64,000 nucleotides of DNA from positions 62,001-126,000 of the forward strand of contig JAMDHS010000059.1 in the NCBI GenBank assembly GCA_029717555.1, in the 5' to 3' direction. Shown piece after piece: positions 22,653 through 35,348 of the stretch. The DNA comes from Peribolospora baueri (lineage: Eukaryota; Basidiomycota; Peribolosporomycetes; Peribolosporales; Peribolosporaceae). A model generated the notes under the pieces. That model made no database searches, was not told where the DNA came from, and was given only the letters and a program-made list of their open reading frames with translations. Within the stretch, counting starts at the first letter, position 1; each line of letters begins with the position of its first letter. The position numbers and the translations under genes were made by a program.

Positions 22653-23842
22653 GATGATAGCGTCAGGATAAGACGAGCCTGGCGTGCAGGCAAATAGACG
22701 CGAAGAGCTGGTTGAGTTGGAGTCGGAAGATGGGCAGGTGGGGCAGCAAGATCCGAAGTGAAGTAAGTGGCCAAACAGCTGAGACGAAAAATGTGGAAAA
22801 CGAAGGACGAGGGGCGATGGACGTCCTTTTATTCTTCCATCGTCTCCAGATCTTCGTGACGTCACGATCGACGCTCGACTCGCGCAACGTGGACCAGACG
22901 CAAACACTTGCCGTCACTGGTTCGACAAAGCACGTTGGCCTCGTCGCCCGTCGAGATCGCGTACCAACTAGCGCACGCCACTGGAAGCTACGCTTGCAGA
23001 GATGAGGCGGCACGCCTCGTGCGTCATTCTCGACGGTGGTGCTTTATCGACGCGACCGATCACGACTTGTTCGCCCTTCCTGAAGGTGTACGGTAAACGC
23101 ATCCAAACTTTGCCCACCGACCTGTCTTTTCTTCGGCCTTGCTACTCCGACCCTTGTTCCTGCGCTCGTCGGGATCAGCTCCGCATCCTTCTGTCTCTCC
23201 TCGTCCGACAGGTGATCGCGCGGATCGGCCGGGCTGTTGCCGTCGGGTTTCGTTTCCCGTTCCTTTCATTCTCTTGCCCTCCCTTTCGACTTTCATTTTG
23301 GCGTTTCTCTTGTAGCTGAGTCGACCAGTCGCAAAGTGCAGAACGCAGGAGTGCACAGAGCCCGTCGCTGCGCAAGAAGCGAAGCGGTGGGACGGACATG
23401 GAAGGAAGAGGAGCGATGCTGCGCGGACTATGATATCATCTCGCTGGGCGCGGCGTCACTCGTCATCTCTGCGTGAGAGCGCAAGGACGAAGGACAGCGC
23501 GGCCTTGTGATGTCACACGGACGGACGACCCGCGTTCGACTCCGATCGCTGTCATTTTCTCATTCCCTTTTCTCCCCTCTCCGGATCGCCGCAGCAACGG
23601 CGCGGCCGGGATGACGCCAGGTCGGGATGAGCGTGATGGGCAGGCGGTGGGGAGACGAAGGATGGGCGAACGCACACTCTGGTGTGCCAATACCACCTCC
23701 ACCTCGCCCCCATTCCTAGACTTGCCCCCCTTCGTCACCCTCGTGCGCTCGTCGACGCGCACGCAGCCCCGTTGCTGGCACCTCGTCGTACGCAGTCGTA
23801 GTGTCTCGTACTCCTAGGGCCTCCTAACTTCCACTTCGCGCC
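22653..23842. promoter_or_regulatory. Divergent promoter region of the 67-residue protein gene and YPP1
   Basis: 1.19 kb between two divergent start codons. No ORF here has a recognisable family. The 120 bp before YPP1 are C/T-rich. No TATA box or strong repeat was seen. Confidence 0.45.
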
Positions 23843-26800
23843 ATGGCAACTGCATCGGTGAGCACCTTCTCCTCCCACGAACTGGCGCACTAACCACCCC
23901 CGCGCGCGCATGCTCTGACCTCGCCGAATCCATCGCCTCCTCCAGCACAAGTCCAGCCACTACGCCCAGGTCCTCCGCGACGCCCGTCTCTCCGGCTCCT
24001 GGACTACACCCGGTCCTCCCGGCGCCAAGGACGCCGCGGGCAGCGTCGAGCTAAGCTGGAGCGAGGTGTTCAGGAAGTGGGCCAAGTACCGTCCAGATGA
24101 GAAGAGTGCGTAGTTTCCCTTCCGCTTTCGCTTAGGCCGACCAGATCGAATCGGCGGGGAGGTCTGGACAGGGAGTGTGGACCGACTGACCCATCGTCTC
24201 GTTCGTCCTCCGTTTCCTCCTTTCACGCTCTTCTACTTCTTTTTTCCCACCCCGTAGACCTCACCGATCTCCTCCACGCAGAGTACGCCCTCCGCTCGTC
24301 CCTCCCCCCTCTTCTCACTCTCTTAGGCTACGGCGACCGCGCGCACATCAACGACTCCGCACGTGGCCGCGTCGCCTTACCCCCCATCGTCCCCAGCCCT
24401 GACAACGATTTTGCCGTCCCTGCAGAGCTGGGCCGCATCACAGGCGGCGGGGATGCGGGTGGAGATACTACCGAGCAAGGCGAGACCGCCGGCGTGGACA
24501 AGGGGGAGATCAGGCGGCTCGCGGAAGCGGTCGAGAAGGCGAGGGTAGATCTCGAAGCCCTTTCCGTCAGAGTCGGCGCAGACGTCCGCGCCGGCTGGCA
24601 ACAGGTGAGCGCAGTCTTTGATTCGATTCTCTTGTACTCGCTCATCTCACCAACCCTCCCTTCGTCCTTCGTCTCCCGCCATCGATGGCAGCAAATCTCG
24701 GTCCTCCTCTCCCTAGCCTTCTTTGCCCAGGGTCGGGACCGACAGGCGATCGACGTGCTCTCCATGGCCGGTTACGATCTGCAGTCTTCGGAGCCTGTCC
24801 GCAACCAGGCCCGGGAGGGCCGTCGGAAGGAGGAGGGAAGAGTAGAGGTGGAGGAGGCGGGCAGGGTGATGGGGTGGACGGTTTTAGGTGTGTGTTCGAC
24901 GCTTGCGCTATGCTGTTCTGGTTGGCTGGCGAGCCGGGGCGTTCACCATTTGTTCTCTTTCCTTCGTCTTCATCTCAGGAATGGCCCATGAGCGCCTGAC
25001 GCCCCTCGGCAACGCCTCGTCCGCAGGCGCCTCTCTGGCACCCCGCCACCCGGCGCTGCTAGCGTACTCCAACGCCGTCGCACTCTCCTCTGCCCTCTAC
25101 GCGCGCACCGGTAAAACGCCTACTCTCTCTACTTCCGCCGACAAGTCCGATCCCGTCGGCCCTGCACCGCCAAAGGCGTCTGGCGCTCAGGCGGTGAGGG
25201 CGGGCGAGTTGGAGGCTTGGACGGAGCTGGCTCTTTACAGGAGGGCTTTAGGCGGTCTCAAGCTCGGGTAAGTTTGGCTTGACGCCTTGCCATCCAGGCC
25301 TGCCCGGTCCTTCTCGCTTGTCTACCCATCCACATGACCTGTTCTCTGATGCTCACACTAATCTACTCATTGACACCCGGCATCGTCACTTTGCAGATCC
25401 AGGAAGGACGCTGTCGCTCTTTTGCGAGAGTATATCGCTCACGCGAGTGCGCGCTTGCCTCCTGGTTTCCGCCCCTCCCAGCGATGCGTCATCCTACGCA
25501 CTTTCGTCCGCGTCCTGTGCGACGTCGCCGAGCGGGGCCAGTACGAGCCTCCCGACGCGGCGGCCGCGACGGCGCCCCTTGCTTCGAGAACGGACGGCGT
25601 CACGGCCGGTGCGGCGATCGGTTTGCAGGTGACCCCACCGACGCCCACGAACACACAACAAGCGAGAGCGCGGAGCATGTCTGATCCCCCGCACCCGCAC
25701 CCTTCCATCTCCAATGCCCTCTCCCCCGACATGGCCCAGTCAACGCCGTTCCCCTCGTCCGAGTCGCCTCCTTCCTCCAGCCCGCTCCATCCCCGGTCCC
25801 ACGTTCCTCTTCCGCCGGCAGCGTGGTACGCGGAGGTATGCCAAGCGCGCGTCGCGTGGGAGGCGCTCGTGCACACCCTCACGCCCTTCCCGCGCGCCGG
25901 TCGGGTCAACCGCGAGGCTCTCCGGCTAGTCGAGGGGAGGATGCGAGAGTGGGAGGTGGGCGGCGAGAGCCCTTCTTCGGCGCCTGACGCCATCGCCCTC
26001 CTCCAAAGGGCCGAGCGGCTCACGTTCCAGTCTCACCGCGTGCAGCGCTACTTGACCGTCTTGTTCACCTCCGCGGGCGAATATGCCGAGGCGAGGCGGG
26101 CGATGGGGCTGTACGTGCAGATGGTGGACAAGGCGCGCGAGACGGGGGTGGAGGAGGTGGCGCGGGCGGTTAGGGAGGGCGAGGGGCGCGAGGATGTGAA
26201 CAAGATCGCCATCACCATCGTCGATGGGCCTGGCGAAGCGGGCCAGAGCATCCCGGCGCCCGGGCTCATCGTCGACGACCGGAGCGGGGACGTCGGAGCG
26301 GACACGGACCCGAACGAGCAATATGTCCCCGCGCTCCTCTTCGGCGCGAGGCTCATGGTGAAGTACGTCGGTGACGCCGACGAGGGCGAGAGCCTCGTGG
26401 CCAAGGCAGCCGTCATCGTCGATTCGGCTGGGGACGAGGGCGTGGGCGCGGACAAGACGCTCGTCGCTAGAGTCCGCAGGATGCAAGGCGTCGTCGCCAC
26501 CGCCAAGGCTAGGTCGGGTGAGTTGCGAGCCTGATCTGCCTTTGCGCTCGTCGCTGACTCTCTACCTTCCGATTTCTGCCTCCCCGAACCTACCAACATT
26601 GTTAGAGAACGACCCCACGGCCCGGCAGCGTCTACACGATTCGGCTGTTTCGTACCTTCAAGAATCCACCCAGCTCGACCCGCACGCCGCTGAAACGCAC
26701 TACCATCTCGCCCACCTCCTCTCTTCTATGCACGACCTTCCGGCCGCGCTCAAGTCGGTGCGCAAAGCGCTCGAGCTGCGGCCGCTCGACCTGCACGCCT

Positions 26801-28757
26801 GGCACCTTTTGACGCTCCTGCTCACCGCTCAGAAGGATTACAAGGGTGCGCGGGACGTCGCGGACGTGGCGTTGGATGACGCCCCGGTGTTCGAATCGGG
26901 TCTGGATGCGCCCATCGCGAAGGAGGATGTACAGAAGCCGCCCGGCGCTGGCGCCGTCGTCGCCAACGGCGGCACGCCGCCACCGGGAACGGGACTAACG
27001 ACGCCGGCAGTGAACGCGCATCAGATGTGCTCCATCGACTACCCCGCTCGTCCCGAGGAGCGTCGGGAGGCGGTGTGCCGGCTGATGATGTTGCGCGCGA
27101 CGCTCACCGAGGTCCTCGAGGGCCCCGATGCCGCCGTCACCGAGCAGAAGGAGGTGTTCCAGTACTATCATGAGAAGATTGCTGGCGCGCCTGATAAGAA
27201 AGTGCCGCAGAGGCCAGCAGCCGGTGAGTCTTTTAAAGGAAAACTTAGTCGAATTGCGATCGATATCGATTGATGCTGTACGTGTGCCGTCGTCTCCTTC
27301 AGCGGCTGCGCCCCCGCCCGTGCCGGCTTATCGTCGGACGCTCTCTCTCACCCGTCGAATCTCGGGGGACGCGGTGTCCCTTCCCGGCTTGCAAAGAAGC
27401 GGCACCCCCGACTCGTCGCCGACCGCTCGACAGCAGCAGCAGCAGCAGCCGCCGTCGCTGGTCGTCGAAGGACCGCCGTCGTCGGGAGGCTCGCAGAGGA
27501 ACAAGACCCTGGGCACGTCCATCGGATCGCATCTCTCGCTCAACAGGGGCCACTCCGGGGGAAGGAAGAGCGCCAAGGAAAGGCTGGGATCCTTCCGGGC
27601 GCCTTCGGTCGGTGAGTGTTCGCTGTACGGCGTAGGTGGGGTGGCGGCCAGGCCAGGCATGCGGTGCTTACTCGCTTCGATTCCTTTTTCTTTCGTCGAC
27701 GTGCCGTTCAGGTCGACACATGCTCGAGCGTTCCGCGTCCATCGCGTCCAACGCATCGTCGATCCAGTCTCGAAAGCCTCGCAAGCCATTGCGGCGCGCC
27801 TCGGCACCCGTGCCGCCCCCGACGCCTCCCGTTCCCGTCATCCGCACGCTCACCCACCTCGGCCCGCTCTCCTCCGCGGGAGAGGCACCGGAGTTGAGCC
27901 GGCGGGACAGGCGAGAGAGGAGGTTGCTCGTCGAGCTTTGGCTCATGAGCGCGGCCACCTTTCGGAGGGCTGGGAAGATGGACGAGTGCAAGGCGGCGGT
28001 GCAAGAGGCTGAGCGCGTCGATCCGGAGGACGCGGACGTCTGGGTGCAGGTAAGCGGTACCCTCACGGTATGCTTACCACCGCGCGCGTGGGCTTACATT
28101 GGTCCGTCTCTATCGCTCTCTCGTCAGCTCGCTCTGTATCACGCCGCCTTGGGTGACACGTCGACGGCGATGACGTCGCTTTACAAGGCTCTTGCTCTCT
28201 CTTCGGAGCACGTCGCCGCGACGGTGCACCTGGCGCGGCTGTGTCTGACGTCGCCTTCGATTCCCTCCACGCTCTCCGTTCCCGCCGCTCTGAGCAAGGT
28301 GGTGGGGAGCCCGACGAGCCCTGCGAAGGAACTGATGGTGCTGCCGAGGGTGCCGGCGTCGTCCGAGTCCGAGTTGGTTGTTGTGACGCGGGACGATGGT
28401 GGTGGTGGGGTGGACGGCGGCCACCTGGGCCCCGGGTCTGAGTCGGCGCCGGCGGCGGACCATTTGAGGTCCAAGTCAGCAGCACCAACGCCGGCGCCGG
28501 CGTCGACGACGGCGGCGCAGCGGATCACGGTGGAGCAGCACAAAGCCATCTCGGCGCTATCGATCGCCGAGGGCCTGCTCAACTCGCTCACCGCCGGTCC
28601 CGAGGGACAGGGATGCCCGGATGCGTGGTACTGGTTGGCAAAGGTGCACGAGCGCACGGAGCGTAAGGGGAGGGCTAGGGAGTGTCTTAAGTATGCGCTC
28701 CGGCTTGAGGAGGTGAGGCCTATTCGTGCCTGGGAGGAGGCGGAGCCTTGCCTCTGA
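23843..28757 (+). CDS. YPP1: Ypp1/TTC7-like tetratricopeptide protein of the PI4-kinase (Stt4) complex
   Basis: Ypp1/TTC7 with Efr3 anchors PI 4-kinase Stt4/PI4KA at the plasma membrane. Ten inferred exons (23843-23857, 23946-24105, 24258-24604, 24692-24887, 24979-25267, 25397-26517, 26606-27223, 27303-27611, 27712-28049, 28128-28757) give 1340 residues in frame. The N-terminus HKSSHYAQVLRDARLSG with a WSEVFRKW motif fits the family. TPR units are clear at ETHYHLAHLL/ALKSVRKALELRP (26690-26790), FRRAGKMDECKAAVQEAE (27960-28015) and LALYHAALGDTSTAMTSLYKAL (28128-28195), and the last repeats near AWYWLAKVHE (28620-28690). Between them lies a disordered Ser/Gln/Pro insert (27303-27611). The 15-nt first exon is the least certain part. 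Confidence 0.85.
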
Positions 28758-29943
28758 GCGGTAACGTCTACTGGAGAGACGAGATCTGCCGTGCCTCGCT
28801 CGAGTTGCTGTCGTGCTTTGGGAAGGAGACGCCGTCGGCGCTCGCTCGGCAGTCGCATGTTATCTATATAGCTCGAAAGGCGGGCGCGATGAAGCCCGTA
28901 CGATACATACCTACCTACCTGCCTCTTAGTTTATGGGAACGCAATCATATATCGAACGCTGCCACGCGAGGTGTTGGGTGCGAAGAGCGAGGAAAGGGCT
29001 GGAGGGGGAAGTGGACAAAGGCAAACGAGAGTCGGCGGTCAGGACGACTTCCTTCCTTGCTTCCTTGCTTCCTTGCTTCCTTCTTATCTCGATCGTCTCT
29101 CTCGTCCATCCGTCCACCTCCATTCGGCCACTGGCGGGTTTCTCCAGCTTGTCGACCGTCGAGCTGAGCCATCGCGGACGTTGGAGTCGCAGCTCACATG
29201 CTCTGTGACGGCGGCGTCGACTGTATATACGTGCATACAACCATCATCCATCTTTTAATCCTTCCTTCCTTCCAACGTCCCCATCTTCCTCCCCGCGCCT
29301 GCCTTGCCCTTCTCCGCCGCCGCAGCACGACAGCCGCCCAAGCCCGTCGTCCTCGCCGTCGCCATCGACCGCGGCTCGAGCGCTTCCCGACCACCAACAA
29401 CACCACCGCCGCCGTCTTCTTAGCTGTAGTTTGACGACGACGACGACGACGACCAAGACGATAACGACGACGATAGCGACAGCGATAACAACACCAACAA
29501 CAACACCAACAACAACACCAACAGTGACGACGACCACGGCCACCACCCGGCTCATCTCCCTCTCGCGCTCCCAGCCCGCGTCTAACTTCCACTACCACCC
29601 ATCTCCGAGCCCCTTCGTCGCCGTCGCCGCCACCGTCACATCCTTCCTTCCTCGCCTCTCTTCGTCACTCGATCCGATCGCCAGCTCGTTCCCGCCAACG
29701 CCAGCTGCTTCTACTTCCCCATCGCCCCCTCCACTCCCCGTACGATCGGCACCCCCCTGTATCCGGCCAAGGCCCATTGCTCGCCCTTGACACTGGAGTA
29801 CGCATATCGGGCCCTGACATAGATTCCACCCACCTCCGGCCACGGTCGCTCTCACCTCTCTTTTTTTTTTTTCTTTCTCGCCTTACGGCAAAGCTCCGGC
29901 TGAAAAAGGACAAGAAGAACAGAACCCTCTCCTCAGACCCGCT
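28758..29943. promoter_or_regulatory. Upstream region of the FHA protein gene with trinucleotide repeats
   Basis: 1.19 kb without a recognisable gene. It holds a ttccttgc repeat (about 29048-29085), an acg repeat (29433-29462) and an aac/acc repeat (29487-29523). A T-run precedes the gene (about 29862-29880). ORFs that appear to code poly-Thr here are products of the repeats. Confidence 0.5.
29433..29523 (+). repeat. Acg and aac/acc trinucleotide repeats
   Basis: About nine to ten acg units are followed, after a short gap, by aacaacacc units. They sit in the presumed 5' leader or promoter of the FHA protein gene. Confidence 0.85.
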
Positions 29944-32805
29944 ATGATCTCCCCCGCACCTTCCAACGGCACACTTACCGCCCACAGCGGCCCTGGCGCC
30001 GCCGCCGCCGCGGCAGCGGCCGCGGCCGCGGCTGTCTCGAACGCAGGACAAGGCCAAGCGGCCGCGAACCAGGCCAACAACCTTCCTCCCTACCCGGCCA
30101 TCCACATGCACCCCCTCAACGACACCTTTGTGCCAAAGCAGATCAGCCTATACCCTCCTGGCCCACAGAACAAAGTTAAGATTGGCAGGCAGACGAACAC
30201 CAAGACGGTGCCTCAGCCGAATAACGGCTTCTTCGACTCCAAGGTGTTGAGTCGCATGCACGCCGAAGTGTGGAGCCAGGACGGCAAGGTGAGCGTCCGA
30301 TTTGGTTCTCGTCGTCGCCGTCCACAGTGGATAACTTCGGCCACTTTCCAGGTCTACATCAAAGACGTCAAGTCCTCCAACGGCACTTTCATCAACGGAG
30401 AGCGTCTTTCGCCAGAAGCGCAGGAGAGCGACGTCTTCGAGCTCCACTCGGAGGACATCGTCGTGAGTGTTGAGGGCTTCGCTAACCTCGCGGCGGCGCC
30501 GAGAGCTCTCCTCACGATCGCCGTCCTGGCCTCTCTATCGTCTCAGGAATTCGGCATCGACATCGTCGGTGACGACAACAAAACCATCATCCATCACAAA
30601 GTGGCCACCAAGATCTACCTCGTGATGAACGCCGAGGACGCGCTGGGGATGCGCAAGTGAGTCGCCGCTCGTCCATCTAGTCCTCCTCCGCCGATATTAA
30701 GATGTTTACAGTTCCTTCTGATTCATCTGCTTTTTTTCTTCCCGCTACAGCGACTTTGCCTCTCTCTACCGTCAAGGCGGCGCTCATCAGGCGCTCGGAG
30801 GCATCGGCCCCGGGGGCGAAAGCGGGATGAGGAGAGCGGGAAAGGGCGGTTTGAATTTCGATCACATCCTCAGCCGGCTGCAGGTACGTCTCTCCGGGTT
30901 CAGGTCGAAATCTATTGCCTCCCATCGTCCGTCCGCTCACTCGAGCGTCCTCCAAATGCGCCTTCTCGTCGCCTTTCAGAACGAACTGCAAAAGTCGAAA
31001 GAGGCGCGATCGGATCTCGACTCGATGGCATCGACGATGTCGGACATCCACGAGACTCTCGGTGGCGGTCTCCCCCCTCCACCTGGGCCCGTTCCTCCAT
31101 ATCAGCACCTTGTCCCTCCTCCGGCCATCTCGCGAGACAGTTCGGAAGCAAAGGACTCGGACGCGGCTGCCGTGGCAGCGCAGCAGATGTCTGCGCTCCA
31201 GACCCAGCTCGCAGAGACGCAGGCGTCGCTGGCGACGCACGTCGACAAGATCCGCAGCCTTGAGGGCATGCTTGCCGAGCATGAGCATATCAAGGTTGAG
31301 GTGGGTCTCATTAAAAGCCAGATGGAGGACGCGAAACGGGAGATGGACGAGCTGGTCGCTTCTAGGAGGCGGCGCGGCTCGCGCGGCGGGCTCGGGCTCG
31401 GGCTCGCGAACGGCAAGGTGGGCAAGGCGAATGGCGTCGGCGGGGAGGGCGAAGAGGACGACTGGGACGACGGGGCGAGCGTAGCTTCTACTTCCACCAT
31501 CACACCCGGCGCGGCCGATTCCGATGACGAGGAAGCTCGAGAGCCAGACGCGTCTCCCGACGAGCCGCCCGGGCTGAGGAACTCGGCGGTGGCGGCGGAG
31601 ACGGCGGCGCCGATGGCGGCTATGGCGACGACGACGGATGGCGAGACGCTTCCCTCTACGGATGCGGCAGAGGCGTCGGCGTCCAAAGGGATCGTCAGCA
31701 GGCGAACCGAGGAAGAGCTGCAGGCGCAGAACGCGGCGCTGTCGACTCGGCTCGAGGCGCTATCTACCAACTTGGACGAAGCGCTGTCGCTGTCCCGGAG
31801 CCTACAGACTCAGCACGCCGAAGCGAGCAAGACAGTGAAGATGCTCCAGGATCGTGTGGTGGTGCTCGAGCGCGAGGTGGAGGACAAGGTGAAATCGGCG
31901 GAGGGGAACGCGATTCGGGAGATTGAGGGCCGGTGGGAGCATTGGAGGACGCGCCTCGAGGAGGGGTGGAGGAGGGAGAGGGAGAGCTGGGAAGAGGAGC
32001 GCGAAAAGCTCCGTAAGGTCGTCGCCGCGTGGGATGAGGCGAACCGGCGGCTCGAGCAAGACCGGTGTGCCGCCCTTTCCTCTTCACAGTCTGTCTCTTC
32101 GGCTGAGGCTGAGGCGTCCGACGGAGGCGACGACGCCGACGCCGTCGTTGGAGGCGGATCATCGTCCAACGCTCGATCTGCCGGCGGTGGCGCCAGGAAG
32201 AAGGGCAGCAAAAAGGCCCGAGCGGCCCGGCGCGGCAAGCGGCAACTGAACCCGGCGCTGCGAGCGCTGCTTTACCAGCCCGAGGATGATGGGGTGCTTG
32301 AGTCGAGCAGCGAGGGAGAGGAGGAGGAGGATCGTCGAGTCGGTGAGGGGAAGGCGTCGTCGGCGCAAGGCAACGGACGTTCGGAGATCACCGCCGCTGG
32401 AGCGGCCAGCCCGACGGGAAAGGGAAACGCCAAAGGTCGACCGGGATCGGTGACCACTGATGGCACGACGGGATCTCCGTCGTCGTCGGCCGTCGGTCAA
32501 ATGCCCAGGGAAGGCCAGAAAGGGGCCGCGGGGGCGATGGAAGGGACGGAGGGCGTGGAAGAGACGCGATGGACGGGCGCGCCGGGGGAATATCGTTTCA
32601 AGGACAGCGTAAGCAAGCTTTTCTTTCTTTCTTTTCGAGGCTCGTTTTAGGCGATGCGTCGGACCTTTGACTAACTGAATGATTTCATTTACGCACCTTC
32701 ATTAACGCACCTTAGGCCGCAACGCTTCCCGTCCTCTCCGCCGCTGGAGCTGTCGTCCTAGGGGTGGTGGCTTGGTCGATGATGAGCAAGATCGACAAAT
32801 CTTAG
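29944..32805 (+). CDS. Tail-anchored FHA-domain protein (SLMAP / Far9-Far10-Vps64 family, STRIPAK)
   Basis: Six inferred exons (29944-30288, 30352-30462, 30547-30656, 30751-30883, 30980-32608, 32716-32805) give 805 residues. After an Ala-rich start, the FHA domain spans about residues 70-190 and has KIGRQTNTKT, the phospho-Thr-binding region SRMHAEVW, and SSNGTFINGERL, followed by FGIDIVGDDNKTIIHHKVA, the extension specific to the SLMAP/Far10 group. Coiled coils follow (ELQKSKEARSDLDSM; ALSTRLEALSTNLDEALSLSRSLQ; EIEGRWEHWRTRLEEGWRRE). The last exon codes one transmembrane helix (about 777-798) and KIDKS, so it is a C-tail-anchored ER/nuclear-envelope protein. In this family the protein docks the STRIPAK phosphatase-kinase complex to membranes. 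The short last exon is supported by the helix it adds. Confidence 0.88.
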
Positions 32806-34380
32806 TTTAGTTGATACCGGTCCCGCCCGCCCGTCAAAGTCGCGCGGCGCCGTCTGTATGCGGAGACGCGTCTTCTCGGCTCTCCGCATCAAGTCAGCTG
32901 TCTCGCCCCATCCACCGTCCACGCGGCCCTTTCTTATCACCTCCATCTCGTTTGTCCGGCGCGAGCCGACCACCGCAAAAAATCCCACCCGAGGAGCCTT
33001 CTTCTCACGGTGTGACCCCTTCCCCCCCCCTGCAGCCAATTCGAGCCTGAATAGAACGACGAACCGGCTGAACGAGGGAGCGTCCGCTCTTCGACCCTGG
33101 ATCTTGCCCTTTCTTTTGCTTCCTTCCTCCTTTGCGCATCCTCTGTCTGGACGTCTCGCGAGCTCCGTCGTCGTCGTCGTCGTCGTCTCTCTCCGCCTGC
33201 TTCGCTCTCGCTCCAGCCATCTTTCTTGATCCTCTCCTGGCTTGTCCTGTCGTCCTTCGGTGGCGCCTGCTCCTTCCCTCCCTTCCTTCCTTCCTCGACC
33301 CGTCTCTCTCTCCCGGTTCTGTGTGTGGACATGACTCGACCCGTCGGTCATCTTGTACTCTCCCTCCTTCCTTCCTATCTCCCTCGCCCTCTCCCTCTCC
33401 CTGTCCCCCAATCCGTTTCATCCCTCTCGTCCATCCCTCCTCACATCGCACCTTCCCTTTTTTCTCTCTTTCTCTCTCTCTACGCCTACGTCTGTGAGCT
33501 CTGTCTACCCGATCATCGTTTTTGTCCGTCTCCCTTCCCGCTCTATGCATTTTAACGACCATCAAAGCCGATTCGACTCGACCGATTGGTTGACGCGAGC
33601 GCGAACGTACGTGCGTGCGTGAGCTCCACCGAACCGAACCGGACCAAGACGGCGACGAAACGAAACGATGAGACGAACCGGTCCAACGAGCCGTGTCAAT
33701 TTTTTCTTTTTTTTCCTTTCTCATTCTGGTCTGAAAGAAGGAAGGAGAGGAAGGCGGCACGGCCCGGCATGGACCGAATTGAGATGGAAGGGGACGTGAC
33801 GTGCCGTGACAGGATAGGACAGGATAAGATAGGGGTAGAATGGGGCACAGGGGAATTTGTCGGCCCGGAGCGAATACGAAACAAGATGAGATCGAGAAAG
33901 GAGCTGAGGAGAGGGGATCGGAGATGGGAAGCGAAAGAAAACGAAAAAGATAGAGAGGGGGGAGTCCCGAGGGCGCTGATGGGGGAGAGGGGACGGATAG
34001 GATAGGATAGGGATCAAGAGCAGCGAGGGCGAGGGCAGAGAAGAGCGAGACGACGTAGCTGAAAAGTGCAGCACCGAATCCGAAACGAACCGAATCCGAC
34101 GGAGCAGCGAGCAAAAGAGGAGGGGCAGTCTATGCCTCCCGTATTCCTTCCACCACCGCCTTTTTCCTCTTCCTCTTCCTCCTTCTCCTCATCATCATGA
34201 GCGCATCCCATTCCATCCATCCATCATCCATCATCCATCATCCATCATCCTTCCCCCTTCCTCCCATCTTCTTTCCCTTCCCTCTCTCTCTCCCCGACCA
34301 TCTCCCACCGCCCTCCATCCATCCTCCCCGCGCCGCCGACCCACCGACGGCATGACGCTCACGACACACAGCCTCAAACG
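32806..34380. other. Intergenic region between convergent FHA and Par32-like genes
   Basis: 1.57 kb with no recognisable gene. The + strand is pyrimidine-rich from about 33100 to 33540 and purine-rich from about 33720 to 33990, and ORFs on both strands are low complexity. A catc repeat lies at 34211-34251. I see no RNA gene. Confidence 0.45.
34211..34251 (+). repeat. Catc/catcat microsatellite
   Basis: Units of ccat and ccatcat in tandem, about 130 bp downstream of the stop codon of the Par32-like gene. Confidence 0.85.
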
Positions 34381-35348
34381 TCAATGCTGACCCTCCCCCT
34401 CGCCATGAGCATGAGTATGGCTGCCCTCGGAGAGGTGTAAGCCTTGCTTGATGTTCTCTACAAGGTTCTTGACGCCATGCCCATGCCCATGCCCATGCGC
34501 GTGCCCGTGCCCGTGATCGTGCCCGTCCGACGACGCCTGGCTGCCCTCCTCGTCCAGCTGGCTCAGGCCCTGGTTGGTCGCCAACGGCGATCCCGTCGCA
34601 GCCAGTTGGGCCGTTTCGGAGCCGCGGGCAGAGTCGGTGGTGGCGACAGCCGTCGCGGTCGTGGCCGGCGCGACGCCGTTGGAGATGGGGTGCGTGCGCG
34701 TCGTGGAGGGTTCGCGGGAACGTGAGGTGGAGGAGCGGAAGATCTGAAGAGGCGGAAAAGAGAGAGAGAGAGAGGGTGAAAAAGTGAGGACGAGATGAGA
34801 AGGTTGGACGATAGAAAATAAAACGGCGCAGGACTGACCCCCGGCACGGGCACGTGTGGGCCCTTATGGCCAGATCGGCCCCTGGCCTCGTCGCCGATGA
34901 TGTTGCCCGCTCCGCCGCGCCCGCTCGAGTGTACGGCGGCGCCTTGCTTGAGCTTCTCCTCCTCCTCGCGAAGGTGGCGGTCGCGCACCTCCTTGTCGTG
35001 CAAGTCCAGCTCCTCGATCTTGCGTCGCTCCTCAGGGTGGCGCGACGGCGAGCGCACGTTACCAGCACCACCGCGGCCGGAGTGGGTGACCGCTTCGGCC
35101 GCGTGGGCCTCGCGAGCGCGGGAGGTGGAGCGCTCCTCGGCCGGGCGGGAAGTGGAGCGGATGATCTAGGGTGAAGAGGGACGGACGGATGGATGGAAGG
35201 ATGAATGAAAGAGATGCCTAGAGGCCAGCACCGAGCAAACGGCTTGGATGGTATGGACACTCACGTTTCCAGCGCCGCCTCTGCCAGTGCTCACGACCTG
35301 CCTTCCCCTTTCTCTGGAACCCGAGGCGGAGCGATCTACGGAGGCCAT
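34381..35348 (-). CDS. PAR32: Par32-like protein with GRGGAGN repeats (PF12223) and a His-rich tail
   Basis: Three exons (35265-35348, 34839-35165, 34381-34743) give 257 residues. The phosphorylation-prone fungal family PF12223 is defined by GRGGAGN motifs. Three are present here (STGRGGAGN, HSGRGGAGN and SSGRGGAGN), each near Ser/Thr-rich or basic stretches, and all three exon joins stay in frame. In budding yeast Par32 binds and inhibits ammonium transporters under TORC1/Npr1 control, so a role in nutrient signalling is a reasonable guess. Unusual here is the C-terminus: a stretch of alternating His and Gly (HGHGHAHGHGHGHG), then HTHAHGEG and a final QH, which looks able to bind Zn, Ni or Cu. 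I cannot say whether other family members share that tail. Confidence 0.82.

Noticed and set aside
33005-34114. 369-codon minus-strand ORF
   Set aside because: Arg/Lys/Glu and Ser/Leu/Pro low complexity created by purine/pyrimidine tracts; no domain visible.
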